The notes below the pieces were generated by a model. The model saw only the letters and a program-made list of their open reading frames with translations. It was not told where the DNA came from and did not search any database. The position numbers and the translations under genes were made by a program. A stretch of 54,805 bases of DNA from positions 1 to 54,805 of the forward strand of contig NZ_WBKA01000005.1 of the NCBI RefSeq assembly GCF_008831125.1, given 5' to 3'. Source of the DNA: Pseudoclavibacter caeni. GTDB taxonomy: Bacteria; Actinomycetota; Actinomycetes; Actinomycetales; Microbacteriaceae. Every line of letters begins with the position of its first letter. Position 1 is the first letter of the stretch. Below, one piece after another: positions 1-7,120 of this stretch.

Positions 1-345
1 GCGACCTGGGGCATCTACCAGCGCATCGTCGCCGCCTACCGGGAACCCGACAAGAACAAGGCGAAGGAGATGATGCGGGCCGCGATCGACTCGGTCTCCA
101 GCGGCGTCCCCACGATGCTCACCGAGGTCCGACGCCTCGGCCGCACGCTCAAACAGCGCGCCGTCGACATCCTCGCGTTCTTCGACCGCCCCGGCACGAG
201 CAACGGACCGACGGAGGCCATCAACGGCCGGCTCGAGCACCTTCGCGGTTCCGCACTCGGCTTCCGGAACCTCACACACTACATCGCCAGATCGCTCCTC
301 GAAGCCGGCGGATTCAGACCGCTCCTACACTCCCATCCGCGATGA
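1..345 (+). mobile_element. ISL3-family transposase, C-terminal fragment (cut by window edge)
   Basis: The reading frame is open from the first base to a stop at 343-345. The visible 114 residues carry the typical end of an ISL3-type DDE transposase: a long helix with VRRLGRTLKQR, then FFDRPGTSNGPTEAINGR, which surrounds the last catalytic Glu (TEAINGR), then LRGSALGFRNLTHYIARSLL and a short basic tail. The ISL3 assignment rests on family knowledge of this C-terminal signature. Such enzymes cut and rejoin the ends of their own insertion sequence. The N-terminal part lies outside the window, so I cannot tell whether the copy is intact. Shortly after the stop is GAGCCGGATTTCGT, which could belong to the right terminal repeat, but the left end needed to confirm it is not visible. 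Confidence 0.88.
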
Positions 346-517
346 GCCGGATTTCGTCGCGGGACTGCCGAGGGCGTTCACGGTCGTGAGATGGCGTGGG
401 ACTGGCTCGTCGCCCACGTTGACGTCATCTGAGGAGGTCCAGCCGACCGGAGCACAGTGTTCCTGCCGTGCATAGTATCCTCGCAGGCCGGAGATGCCGG
501 CCTGTGGAGAGGAAACG

Positions 518-998
518 ATGATGGATCACAGGAATGGAGCGCGTGGGATGTCGATGCCGGTCGCGGAGGTCGGTGAGGCGTTGGCGTCGCTGCGGCCCGG
601 CCGGAGGTGATCGTTCTGGAGGCGACCGGGACGGCCGGGCGGTCGTCGTGGCTGGTGCGGTCGGGGCGGCGGGCCGTGCACGTGGTGTCAGGCCCGGATG
701 GGGTCGAGGTGACCCGGCTGGCGTGCACGGGGCGAACCCTGCTGCATACGCCGGGCAGCTGGGTCCCGGTCTGGACGCCCGTCCCCAGAGAGGTGTCGCC
801 GGACGTGCTGGTCGGTGTCGTGGCCGGGTGGGTGTGGCTGCCGGCTCCCGTGGTGGTCACGGTGGAGGCGCTCCGCCTGGCAGACGACGCCTCCGCGCTG
901 CCCAGGCCTGGTGTGAGGGCGTCGGCCGGGCGCCCCTGCCCGCCCGGGGCGAGGACTGGTTGCTGTGGCGGACCGGCTACGACGACGGCCGGCGGTGA
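518..998 (+). pseudogene. Small hypothetical gene broken by two frameshifts
   Basis: An ATG at 518 (or 521), preceded by GGAGAGGAA, opens a frame reading MMDHRNGARGMSMPVAEVG and ending in a stop near 608. Protein-like sequence then continues in the next frame (PEVIVLEATGTAGRSSWLVR, on to VTVEALRLADDASAL, about 606-900). It continues in a third frame from about 900 (AQAWCEGVGRAPLP) to a stop at 996-998. Both jumps move back one base, as expected from two single-base deletions or two sequencing errors. Restored, the product would be about 160 residues, rich in beta-prone stretches, with no signal peptide or membrane segment. I do not recognise the family. It lies just downstream of an IS fragment, which fits a decaying accessory region. 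Confidence 0.55.
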
Positions 999-1010
999 TC
1001 GCACCGGCGT

Positions 1011-1090
1011 GAGGACACGGGGCGCGGCCAGGCGAGAACGCAGGATTCCCCGCCTTCGCTGTCTCCTTTGACCAGGCGACCCGTGTCCTC
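1011..1090. repeat. Perfect 11-bp inverted repeat, arms 58 nt apart
   Basis: GAGGACACGGG (1011-1021) and its exact complement CCCGTGTCCTC (1080-1090) flank 58 bases without a gene. The pair lies after the stop of the broken gene and could be a long-loop hairpin or the ends of a small element. No obvious target duplication is seen. Confidence 0.4.
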
Positions 1091-1230
1091 GCTGCACCGC
1101 GTCTGTCTCAGATCATCCGCGTGCAGACCTTGCGGACGAGGGAAGGAAGCCCAGCGAGCCCGGGCGCTTGCCGCGGCCGTGACCCCGCCGTGGCGGACGG
1201 GCGTGGCAGGGCGACCTGACGGTCAGGACC

Positions 1231-1599
1231 CTAGAGGATCGACTGCCCGTGGAACCTGTCGATGAGGGGACGTGCCGGCGTGTCGTCGATGTCGAGCTCC
1301 GGCTCGCCGACGATGCCGCTGCGCCGCTCGGGGTGCCCGTCGAGAGTGTGCGAGGCGTTGCGCAGCCGCTGCCGGGCGATCTGCGTCGCATGGGCCCGGG
1401 CGACGCCCAGCGCGGCCAGCCGGTGCTCGACGTCGGGCTGCAACCGGTCGATGCGCTCCAGGGCCGCGGCCAGCGCCGCCTGCCCCACCTGCTCGGGATG
1501 CAGCTCGGCACGCGGCGCGCCGCTCGTCCCCGCCTGCTCGTGGTGGGTATCCGGCTGCTGCGATGGCTGCTGACGCGTGGTGATGGTGTCCTCCTCCAC
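1231..1599 (-). CDS. Hypothetical protein, start uncertain
   Basis: This small soluble protein of unknown function is rich in Gln, His, Ala and Arg. After a low-complexity N-terminus (TTRQQPSQQPDTHHEQ) it has a probable helix (QVGQAALAAALERIDRLQP) and a second helical part with VARAHATQIARQRLRNASHTL, ending DRFHGQSIL. No signal peptide, membrane segment or cysteine pair is visible. I use the GTG at 1599 (122 residues). It has no ribosome-binding site, whereas a strong GGAGGAGG lies 5 bases before an in-frame ATC at 1584, with no ATG, GTG or TTG nearby. Either the ATC is used, or a base differs from the ancestral gene. It is divergent from the TPP riboswitch-tenA unit. Codon usage is high-GC like the neighbours, so it is probably a real gene. 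Confidence 0.5.
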   Translation of the reverse strand: MEEDTITTRQQPSQQPDTHHEQAGTSGAPRAELHPEQVGQAALAAALERIDRLQPDVEHRLAALGVARAHATQIARQRLRNASHTLDGHPERRSGIVGEPELDIDDTPARPLIDRFHGQSIL

Positions 1600-1710
1600 T
1601 GCCGGATGCGCGGGCGCGCACCGGGACGGGATGCCTCCATCCTCGCCCGCCCGACGCCGCGAGGCAAGCACCGTCCCGGCTCGGCAGGAACCGGCCGTCA
1701 CCCGCGATGG

Positions 1711-1716
1711 TATTGT
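1711..1716 (+). promoter_or_regulatory. Candidate -10 box of tenA
   Basis: TATTGT lies about 7 bases before the first bases of the TPP riboswitch. No convincing -35 box is visible, so this is tentative. Confidence 0.35.
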
Positions 1717-1722
1717 GTGACG

Positions 1723-1813
1723 TATCCCCACGGGAGCCCAGCGCACGGGCTGAGAGACGGCTGATGCGGCCGGATACCGGTGAACCTGTCCGGACAATGC
1801 CGGCGTAGGAAAG
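1723..1813 (+). ncRNA. TPP riboswitch (THI box) upstream of tenA
   Basis: All core blocks of the thiamine-pyrophosphate aptamer occur in order: CGGGAGCCC (1731-1739), GGGCTGAGAG (1747-1756), a GC-rich variable P3 arm, TGAACCTG (1781-1788), CCGGACAATGCCGGCGTAGG (1790-1809). Spacing fits the family. It ends just before the tenA ribosome-binding site (GGAGG, 1816-1820, six bases before the ATG). The likely mechanism is therefore TPP-induced masking of translation start rather than transcription termination; no terminator with a T-tract is seen. This mode is inferred. Confidence 0.93.
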
Positions 1814-1826
1814 GCGGAGGCTCATC

Positions 1827-2540
1827 ATGCCCCATACCCATGACCATGCTGATCAGAGACAGCCCCAGACTCAGGCGCAGCCGGCCGACGGCCGCACGCT
1901 GTTCGACCGGCTGCGGGCGGCCTGTGCCGACGACTGGCGGGCGTACACCGAGCATCCGTTCGTGCGCGACCTCGGCCGCGGCACCTTGCCGTTCCCGGCG
2001 TTCCAGACGTTCCTGGTACAGGACTACCTGTTCCTCATCCAGTTCGCCCGGGCGCACGCCCTGGCCGCGTACAAGGCTGACACGCTGGCCGACATCGCCG
2101 CCGCGCAGGAGGGACTCGCCCTCGTCGTGCACGAGACCGATCTGCACATCGCGCTCACACAGCGGTGGGGCGTCGACCGGGCGATGCTCGAGGCGACACC
2201 GGAGCTGCTCGGCACGGTCGCCTACACCCGGTTCGTGCTCGACACGGGGATGGCCGGGGACGCCCTGGCCCTGCACGTCGCCCTCGCCCCGTGCATGATC
2301 GGCTACGCGGAGATCGGCCGGGCGCTCGCGCCGGCACTCGACCGGCCCGGGGAGCATCCGTACCGGGAATGGATCGAGACGTACGCCGCCGAGGACTACC
2401 AGACGGGGGCACGGGACGAGATCGCGCTCATCGACCGGCTTGCGGAACGCTCGTTCACCGAGGCGCGGATGTCCGAACTCACCCGGGTGTTCCGCACCGC
2501 CACACGCATGGAGGCGGAGTTCTGGCAGCAGGCGCTGTGA
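1827..2540 (+). CDS. tenA: Thiaminase II / aminopyrimidine aminohydrolase TenA
   Basis: TenA hydrolyses degraded thiamine pyrimidines (aminomethyl-HMP to HMP) so they can re-enter thiamine synthesis; it is cytosolic. The 237-residue product is an all-helical heme-oxygenase-like fold. It shows LFDRLRAACADDWRAYTEHPFV (about 25-46), QDYLFLIQFARAHALAAYKA (65-84), the active-site Cys in LAPCMIGYAEIG (Cys156), and the C-terminal Glu region MEAEFWQQAL. The Cys places it in the TenA_C class. It has a His/Gln-rich N-terminal extension of about 20 residues. Start: ATG with GGAGG six bases upstream. It is the only thiamine gene in the window and is controlled by the TPP riboswitch directly ahead. It converges on trpS with 7 bases between them. 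Confidence 0.93.
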   Translation: MPHTHDHADQRQPQTQAQPADGRTLFDRLRAACADDWRAYTEHPFVRDLGRGTLPFPAFQTFLVQDYLFLIQFARAHALAAYKADTLADIAAAQEGLALVVHETDLHIALTQRWGVDRAMLEATPELLGTVAYTRFVLDTGMAGDALALHVALAPCMIGYAEIGRALAPALDRPGEHPYREWIETYAAEDYQTGARDEIALIDRLAERSFTEARMSELTRVFRTATRMEAEFWQQAL

Positions 2541-2547
2541 GCGCGGC

Positions 2548-3582
2548 TCAGTACACCATCCCCATCGCCTCGCGCACCTCGTCGAGGGTGGCGTTCGCGA
2601 TCTCGTTGGCGCGGGCGTTGCCGCGGTGCAGCACGGCCGCGGCGTCGGCATCCGTGATCTCGGCCCTGCGCTGGCGGTGCCCGCGCAGGAACTCGTTGAC
2701 GGCCTCGGTCGTGTAACGCTTCAGCGCGCCTGCACCCTGGCCGCCGATCTCCTCGGCGATCTCCTCGGGCGTGCGCCCGGTGCACACCGCCGCCGTCGAC
2801 AGCAGGCCGGACACCCCGGGCCGGCGTTCGGGGTCGAAGGTGATGCGCCGCTCAGAGTCGGTCTGCGCCTTGCGGATCGCCTTGGCGGTCTCGTCCTCGG
2901 TCATGCCGAGCCGGATGCTGTTGCCGTAGCTCTTGGACATCTTGCGCCCGTCGAGGCCCGGCAGCTCTGGCGTCTCGGTCAGCAGCGCCTCGGGCTCCGG
3001 GAACACATGGCCGTAGCGCTCGTTGAACCGGCGGGCGATCGTGCGGGTGATCTCGATGTGCGGCAGGTTGTCCTTGCCCACGGGCACGAGGTTACCCTTG
3101 CAGAAGAGGATGTCGGCCGCCTGGTGCACCGGGTAGGTCAGCAGCAGGCCGCTCAGCGCGCGACCGGAGGCCTCCTGCTCAGCCTTGACCGTCGGGTTGC
3201 GGTGCAGCTCGGCCTCGGTGACGAGGCTCAGGAATGGCAGCAGCAGCTGGTTCTCGGCGGGCACGGACGAATGGGTGAAGATCGTCGTGCGCTCGGGATC
3301 GAGGCCCGCGGCCAGATAGTCACGGATCGCCTCGTAGACGTTCTGACGGACGTTGCCGGCGGTGTCGCGGTCGGTGATCACCTGGTAGTCGGCGAGCACG
3401 ATGAACGTCTCGACGCCGAGCTCCTGCAGCTTGACCCGCTCGACGATGGTGCCGAAGTAGTGGCCGAGGTGCAGCACGCCGGTGGGGCGCTCCCCCGTCA
3501 GCACCCGGTAGCGCTCGGGGTGCTCCCGGATGGCGCGGCGCAGTTCGGGCATGCGGGACGCGGTGGCGGTGAAGGAGTCCAT
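2548..3582 (-). CDS. trpS: Tryptophanyl-tRNA synthetase
   Basis: This class Ic synthetase charges tRNA-Trp in the cytosol. The 344 residues match the bacterial TrpRS length. The Rossmann domain starts with GERPTGVLHLGHYFGT (HIGH-type motif HLGH, 38-41). ADYQVIT and the tRNA-binding insert follow. DILFCKGNLVPVGKDNLPHIEITR marks the Trp-binding helix, and DGRKMSKSYGN gives the KMSKS loop (214-218). A helical anticodon-binding part ends the protein. It is downstream of ligA on the same strand (gap 33 bases) and converges with tenA. No duplicate or leader is seen in the window. Confidence 0.96.
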   Translation of the reverse strand: MDSFTATASRMPELRRAIREHPERYRVLTGERPTGVLHLGHYFGTIVERVKLQELGVETFIVLADYQVITDRDTAGNVRQNVYEAIRDYLAAGLDPERTTIFTHSSVPAENQLLLPFLSLVTEAELHRNPTVKAEQEASGRALSGLLLTYPVHQAADILFCKGNLVPVGKDNLPHIEITRTIARRFNERYGHVFPEPEALLTETPELPGLDGRKMSKSYGNSIRLGMTEDETAKAIRKAQTDSERRITFDPERRPGVSGLLSTAAVCTGRTPEEIAEEIGGQGAGALKRYTTEAVNEFLRGHRQRRAEITDADAAAVLHRGNARANEIANATLDEVREAMGMVY

Positions 3583-3615
3583 GGCTCTCCACGATACACC
3601 GGGGCATGCGGCAGC

Positions 3616-5649
3616 TCAGACGAGGCCCAGCATCTTCGCGAACTCCCCGGGGGTGACGATGCGCACGCCGAGCTCCTTCGCCTTCCGCCATTTGGACGAC
3701 CCCTCCTCGCCGCAGACGAGCAGGCTCGTGCGCTTCGAGACGGAGCCGGCGGAGCGTCCGCCCGCGGCCTCGATGAGCTCGTTCATCTCGTTGCGGGTGC
3801 GGCTAGCGAGCGGGCCGGTCATCGCCCCGGTCACGACGACCGTCATGCCGTCGAGCGGACCCGGCTCGGCGGTGGCCTCGGCGGGCTCCTCCCCCATGTC
3901 CACGGCGGCGGCGGCGAGCTTGTCGATGACCTCGGCGCGGGCGTCGAGCCCCTGGTGCACGAGCCGGGCCCGCTCGGGGCCGACCCCGTCGACCTCGGCG
4001 AGGGTCTCCTCGTCGGCGGCGCGCAGCGCGGCCATGGTGTGGAAGTGGGCGGCGAGCCTTCGGGCCATGGTCCGGCCGGTGCGGCGGATGCCGAGTGCGG
4101 CGATCACCCGGCCCAGTGGCTGGTGCCGGGCCCGGTCGATCTGCGCGGCGATCTTGCGGGCGTTCTTCTCGCCGAGCTGGCGGTTCTCGCCCAGCGGCAG
4201 CGTCGCGAGCTGCTTGACGGAGAGTGTGAACAGGTCGGCGATGTCGCCGACGAGCCCCTGTTCGACGAGGGCCGCGGCGATCTCGCCGCCGATGCCCTCG
4301 ATGTCGAAGCAGTCGCGGGCGACCGCGTAGCTGATCCACGAGCCCAGCGAGTCGTTCGGGTCGGTCGAGCGCCAGATGACCTCGGAGGTGTCCAGCGGTG
4401 TGCCCGACAGCGGACTCACCCGGGGCGGGTCATATGGCTGCTCGGTGCCGTCCCGCAGCTCCGGGAACGCGTGGTCGATGCGCGGGATGACGTCGTTGGC
4501 CTTGAACACCTCGACGGTGTCGCCGATGCGGATGTCGCGGTCGTGGATGAACGCGTAGTTGTGCAGGGTCGCCCGGGTGATCGTCGACCCGTCGACGGTG
4601 ACCGGGTCGAACACGCCGGTGAACGAGATGTTGCCCGTGCGGCCGACGGCCATCTCGATGTCGCGCAGCACGGTGGTCGCCTTCTGCGCTTCGTACTTGT
4701 ACGCCATCGCCCAGCGGGGAGCGCGGGCGGTGTGCCCGAGCCGGGCGCGCAGCGCCCGGTCGACGGCCTTGATCACCACCCCGTCGGTCGGGTACGGGAA
4801 CTCGCCGGCGGCGCGCCGCCGCCCGAAGGCCTCGATGCCCGCGATGAGGACGTCGGGGTCGGTGATCTGGGAGAGATCTCGGCCCGCCTCGTCCGGGGCG
4901 GCCAGCAGACTCGCCGCGGGGAGGAACCCCCACGCCGCGGGGTCGATCCCGGCCGCAGCGGCTGGCATGGGCGCACCGGTGACGCCAGTGGCCTCCGTGA
5001 CGACGTCGTCCCGGTCATACAGGATGAACGTGGCGTGGACAGGATAGTCGAGCGACTCGGCCCGCAGTGACCCGGCGGTCGCATTCCTCGGGTTCGCGAA
5101 CGGCGGGTGCCCGGCGGCCTGCCGCGCGGCGTTGCTGCGGGCGAAGTCGTCGTGGCTCATCAGCAGCTCGCCGCGCATCTCGATCGGCCGGTGGTCGGGG
5201 ATACGGTCCGGCAGCCCGGTGATCCGCAGCGCGCGGGCCCGGCGGGTGACGTCCTCGCCCGTGGTGCCGTCGCCGCGGGTGGAGACCTGCACGAGCGCCC
5301 CGTCCCGGTAGTCGGCCGCGATGGCCAGCCCGTCGAGCTTCGGCTCGAGCTCGAGCGGGCTGCCCTCGGCGAGGATGCGCCCGGCGAACGCCCGCACCTC
5401 GGCCAGATCACGCACCTTGTCCAGCGAGAGCATCGGCCAGGCGTGCCGGACGTCCCCGCCCTCGGAGTCGCCGCCGGCGACCCGGTCGAACAGGTGGTGG
5501 GCGATCCGCTGCTCCGGGTGCTCGCGCTCGAAGGCTCGGATGCGGTCGAGCAGCGCGTCATAGGCCGCGTCGGTCATCACCGGCTCGGCGCCGTCGTAGT
5601 ACGCCTGGTTCGCGCGCTCGGCGAGGGCGACGTCGTCGCGATAGGTCAC
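3616..5649 (-). CDS. ligA: NAD-dependent DNA ligase, variant lacking all four zinc-finger cysteines
   Basis: It seals nicks using NAD+. Seen in its 677 residues: an N-terminal NAD-binding Ia region (YYDGAEPVMTDAAYDALLDRI, 17-37); nucleotidyltransferase motif I KLDGLAI with catalytic Lys104; RGDGTTGEDVT (125-135); EMRGELLM; PTDGVVIK; and AMAYKYEAQKATT. These are followed by an OB fold, helix-hairpin-helix repeats and a C-terminal BRCT domain (LDGMTVVVTGAM to EFAKMLGLV). The Cys4 zinc finger between OB and HhH is replaced: CPxCG becomes SPLSG (Ser412, Ser415) and RCxNPxCP becomes RSTDPNDS (Ser428, Asp433). The active site looks intact. This suggests a secondary ligase paralogue rather than the replicative enzyme, but the rest of the genome is not visible. 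Its start overlaps the nrdI stop by four bases (ATGA). Confidence 0.92.
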   Translation of the reverse strand: MTYRDDVALAERANQAYYDGAEPVMTDAAYDALLDRIRAFEREHPEQRIAHHLFDRVAGGDSEGGDVRHAWPMLSLDKVRDLAEVRAFAGRILAEGSPLELEPKLDGLAIAADYRDGALVQVSTRGDGTTGEDVTRRARALRITGLPDRIPDHRPIEMRGELLMSHDDFARSNAARQAAGHPPFANPRNATAGSLRAESLDYPVHATFILYDRDDVVTEATGVTGAPMPAAAAGIDPAAWGFLPAASLLAAPDEAGRDLSQITDPDVLIAGIEAFGRRRAAGEFPYPTDGVVIKAVDRALRARLGHTARAPRWAMAYKYEAQKATTVLRDIEMAVGRTGNISFTGVFDPVTVDGSTITRATLHNYAFIHDRDIRIGDTVEVFKANDVIPRIDHAFPELRDGTEQPYDPPRVSPLSGTPLDTSEVIWRSTDPNDSLGSWISYAVARDCFDIEGIGGEIAAALVEQGLVGDIADLFTLSVKQLATLPLGENRQLGEKNARKIAAQIDRARHQPLGRVIAALGIRRTGRTMARRLAAHFHTMAALRAADEETLAEVDGVGPERARLVHQGLDARAEVIDKLAAAAVDMGEEPAEATAEPGPLDGMTVVVTGAMTGPLASRTRNEMNELIEAAGGRSAGSVSKRTSLLVCGEEGSSKWRKAKELGVRIVTPGEFAKMLGLV

Positions 5650-6224
5650 CGCCGCTCCTCTCCAGGGCCACCCTGCTCCGGGGCGGTCTGTTCCGGGGTC
5701 GCCTGTTCCGGGGTCGCCTGTTCCGGGGGCGCCTGTTCCGGGGTCGCCTGTTCCGGGGGCGCCTGTTCCGGGTCACCCTGCTCTGAGGCGGCCCGCTGAG
5801 GCCGCGCGTGCCGCGCGGTCAGCGCGGCGTCGAGGTCAGAGAGGATCTCACGGCAGCAGGCCACGTCCTCCGGGGTGCCCGACAGCTCGAACTCGAAGAG
5901 CATGGGGCGGCCGGAGCGGGCGGCGATCTGCCGGGCGGCGGCCTGGTAGTGCACGCCGAAGTTGCGGTTGCCGGAGCCGATCACCCCGACCATGCGCCGC
6001 CGGTTCACCGGCGAGGCGAGGAAGACGAGCACCGCCTTCGGCAGGGTGTCGTTGTGCGAGCTGCCGGCCTTGTAACTCGGGGTGAGCAGCACCCAGGGGC
6101 CGTCGGCCTCAGAATTGCGGACGGCCGGGTCGGCCAGGTCGAACACGGGACGTTCCAGATGTGTGGCAAAGCGGCGCACGAGGCCGCTCGCACTCGAGTA
6201 GAAGTACACAGGGGTCTGTGGCAT
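5646..6224 (-). CDS. nrdI: NrdI-like flavodoxin with Pro/Glu/Gln repeat tail
   Basis: NrdI is a small flavoprotein that supplies oxidant to build the dimanganese-tyrosyl cofactor of class Ib ribonucleotide reductase. Residues 1-135 match: VYFYSSASGLVRRFATHL (FMN phosphate loop), LLTPSYKAG, VNRRRMVGVIGSGNRNFG (77-90) with the Gly-rich loop near the flavin, and FEFELSGTPEDV. NrdI proteins usually end near residue 130-150. Here residues 147-188 are a low-complexity tail of PEQAT/PEQAP pentads encoded by a 15-bp tandem repeat. No nrdE, nrdF or nrdH is nearby, so it is an orphan here and translationally coupled to ligA. Partner and function are therefore inferred from family only. Confidence 0.85.
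   Translation of the reverse strand: MPQTPVYFYSSASGLVRRFATHLERPVFDLADPAVRNSEADGPWVLLTPSYKAGSSHNDTLPKAVLVFLASPVNRRRMVGVIGSGNRNFGVHYQAAARQIAARSGRPMLFEFELSGTPEDVACCREILSDLDAALTARHARPQRAASEQGDPEQAPPEQATPEQAPPEQATPEQATPEQTAPEQGGPGEERR
5671..5775. repeat. 15-bp tandem repeat (about 7 units) inside the nrdI 3' end
   Basis: Units of the type GCCTGTTCCGGGGTC follow one another from 5671, with the best copies at 5701, 5716, 5731, 5746 and 5761. The last base triplet alternates between GTC and GGC, giving alternating PEQAT and PEQAP pentads on the minus strand. The unit is a multiple of three, so copy-number change keeps the frame. Confidence 0.9.
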
Positions 6225-6332
6225 GGGCTCATCATCTCGCCGTGGACGTTGGCACGGGGCGACGGCGCGCCCGAGACGCCGGAACGCGCCGCGGTGGGCG
6301 TGGGTCGTCCGCCGCGGCGCGTTCCGAGCCGG

Positions 6333-6932
6333 TCAGGCTGCGGCGTGCTCCCGGGCGATGGACATCGCCACGCGCACGCTGCGCGTGACCGCGTCCTCGC
6401 CCAGCGTGTCGCCGCCGGGGATCATCGTGACTGGCAGGAGCAGTCCGATCAGCGCGTCGCACACCGCGTTCGTGTCGTATTCGTCGGGGATCTCGCCCCG
6501 TCTGGCGGCGGCGGCGAGCACCTCCCCGATCTGCGTGCGGCGTGGGCGGACGAAGTGGTCGACGTAGTACCGCCGGCTCTCCTCGTCGTCGTCCGCGGCG
6601 AGCATCACGTGCGGCAGCACCCTGCGGAAGAACGGGTCGTTGAGCATCTCGATCTCGGCGCGCTGCAGGACGAGCAAGTCCCCCTCCAGCGTGCCGGTGT
6701 CAGGGGTGCCGACGTGTGGGTAGCGGTGCTGCAGCACGTGCAGGATCGCCGCGTTGAGGTCTGGGTGTCGCCGGTAGAACGCCGGTCGGCTGGTGCCGGC
6801 CCGTTCGACGATTCCGGAGATGGACAGTTCGGACGCCCCCCCGCTCGTGACGATGTCGACGATCGCTCGTTCGATGGCGTCACTGAGCTCCGCATCTCTC
6901 GGACGCCCCGGTCTGCGATTCGGTTGCGTCAT
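6333..6932 (-). CDS. TetR/AcrR-family transcriptional regulator
   Basis: This is a 199-residue repressor-type protein. The N-terminal helix-turn-helix is clear: IERAIVDIVTSGGASELSISGIVERAGTSRPAFYRRHPDLNAAILHVL (about 20-67). The C-terminal half is a helical ligand-binding and dimer domain (FFRRVLPHVMLAADDDEESRRYYVDHFV). Start: ATG with AAGGAG seven bases upstream, downstream of a longer open frame without a start signal. It sits between nrdI (108-base gap) and an SGNH hydrolase gene, all on the minus strand, and has no divergent partner. Its target genes and ligand cannot be told; autoregulation is plausible. It resembles TetR proteins with a C-terminal TetR_C_11-like part, but I cannot confirm the subfamily. 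Confidence 0.88.
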   Translation of the reverse strand: MTQPNRRPGRPRDAELSDAIERAIVDIVTSGGASELSISGIVERAGTSRPAFYRRHPDLNAAILHVLQHRYPHVGTPDTGTLEGDLLVLQRAEIEMLNDPFFRRVLPHVMLAADDDEESRRYYVDHFVRPRRTQIGEVLAAAARRGEIPDEYDTNAVCDALIGLLLPVTMIPGGDTLGEDAVTRSVRVAMSIAREHAAA

Positions 6933-7120
6933 GCAAGGCTCCTTCTGCTTCTCAGAGTATTGAAGACTACCCTCTGGGGAGCCTTTGGACGTCAGCTGCC
7001 GGCGAACACGCCGGGAAGCGCTGCAGCGCTGGCGCCGGACGGTGTCCTGGAGACTCGGTCGGTGACCGACGGGCCGCGGCGGAGCCGCGTGGGGAGCGGA
7101 CGGCGCAGCCGGCATCATGG

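Noticed and set aside
378-1097. Long minus-strand frame opposite the broken gene
   Set aside because: Arg/Thr/Pro-rich composition typical of an antisense high-GC frame; the plus-strand fragments read as normal protein.
2440-5070. 876-residue plus-strand open frame across trpS and ligA
   Set aside because: Antisense of two well-supported genes; composition is typical of a shadow frame.
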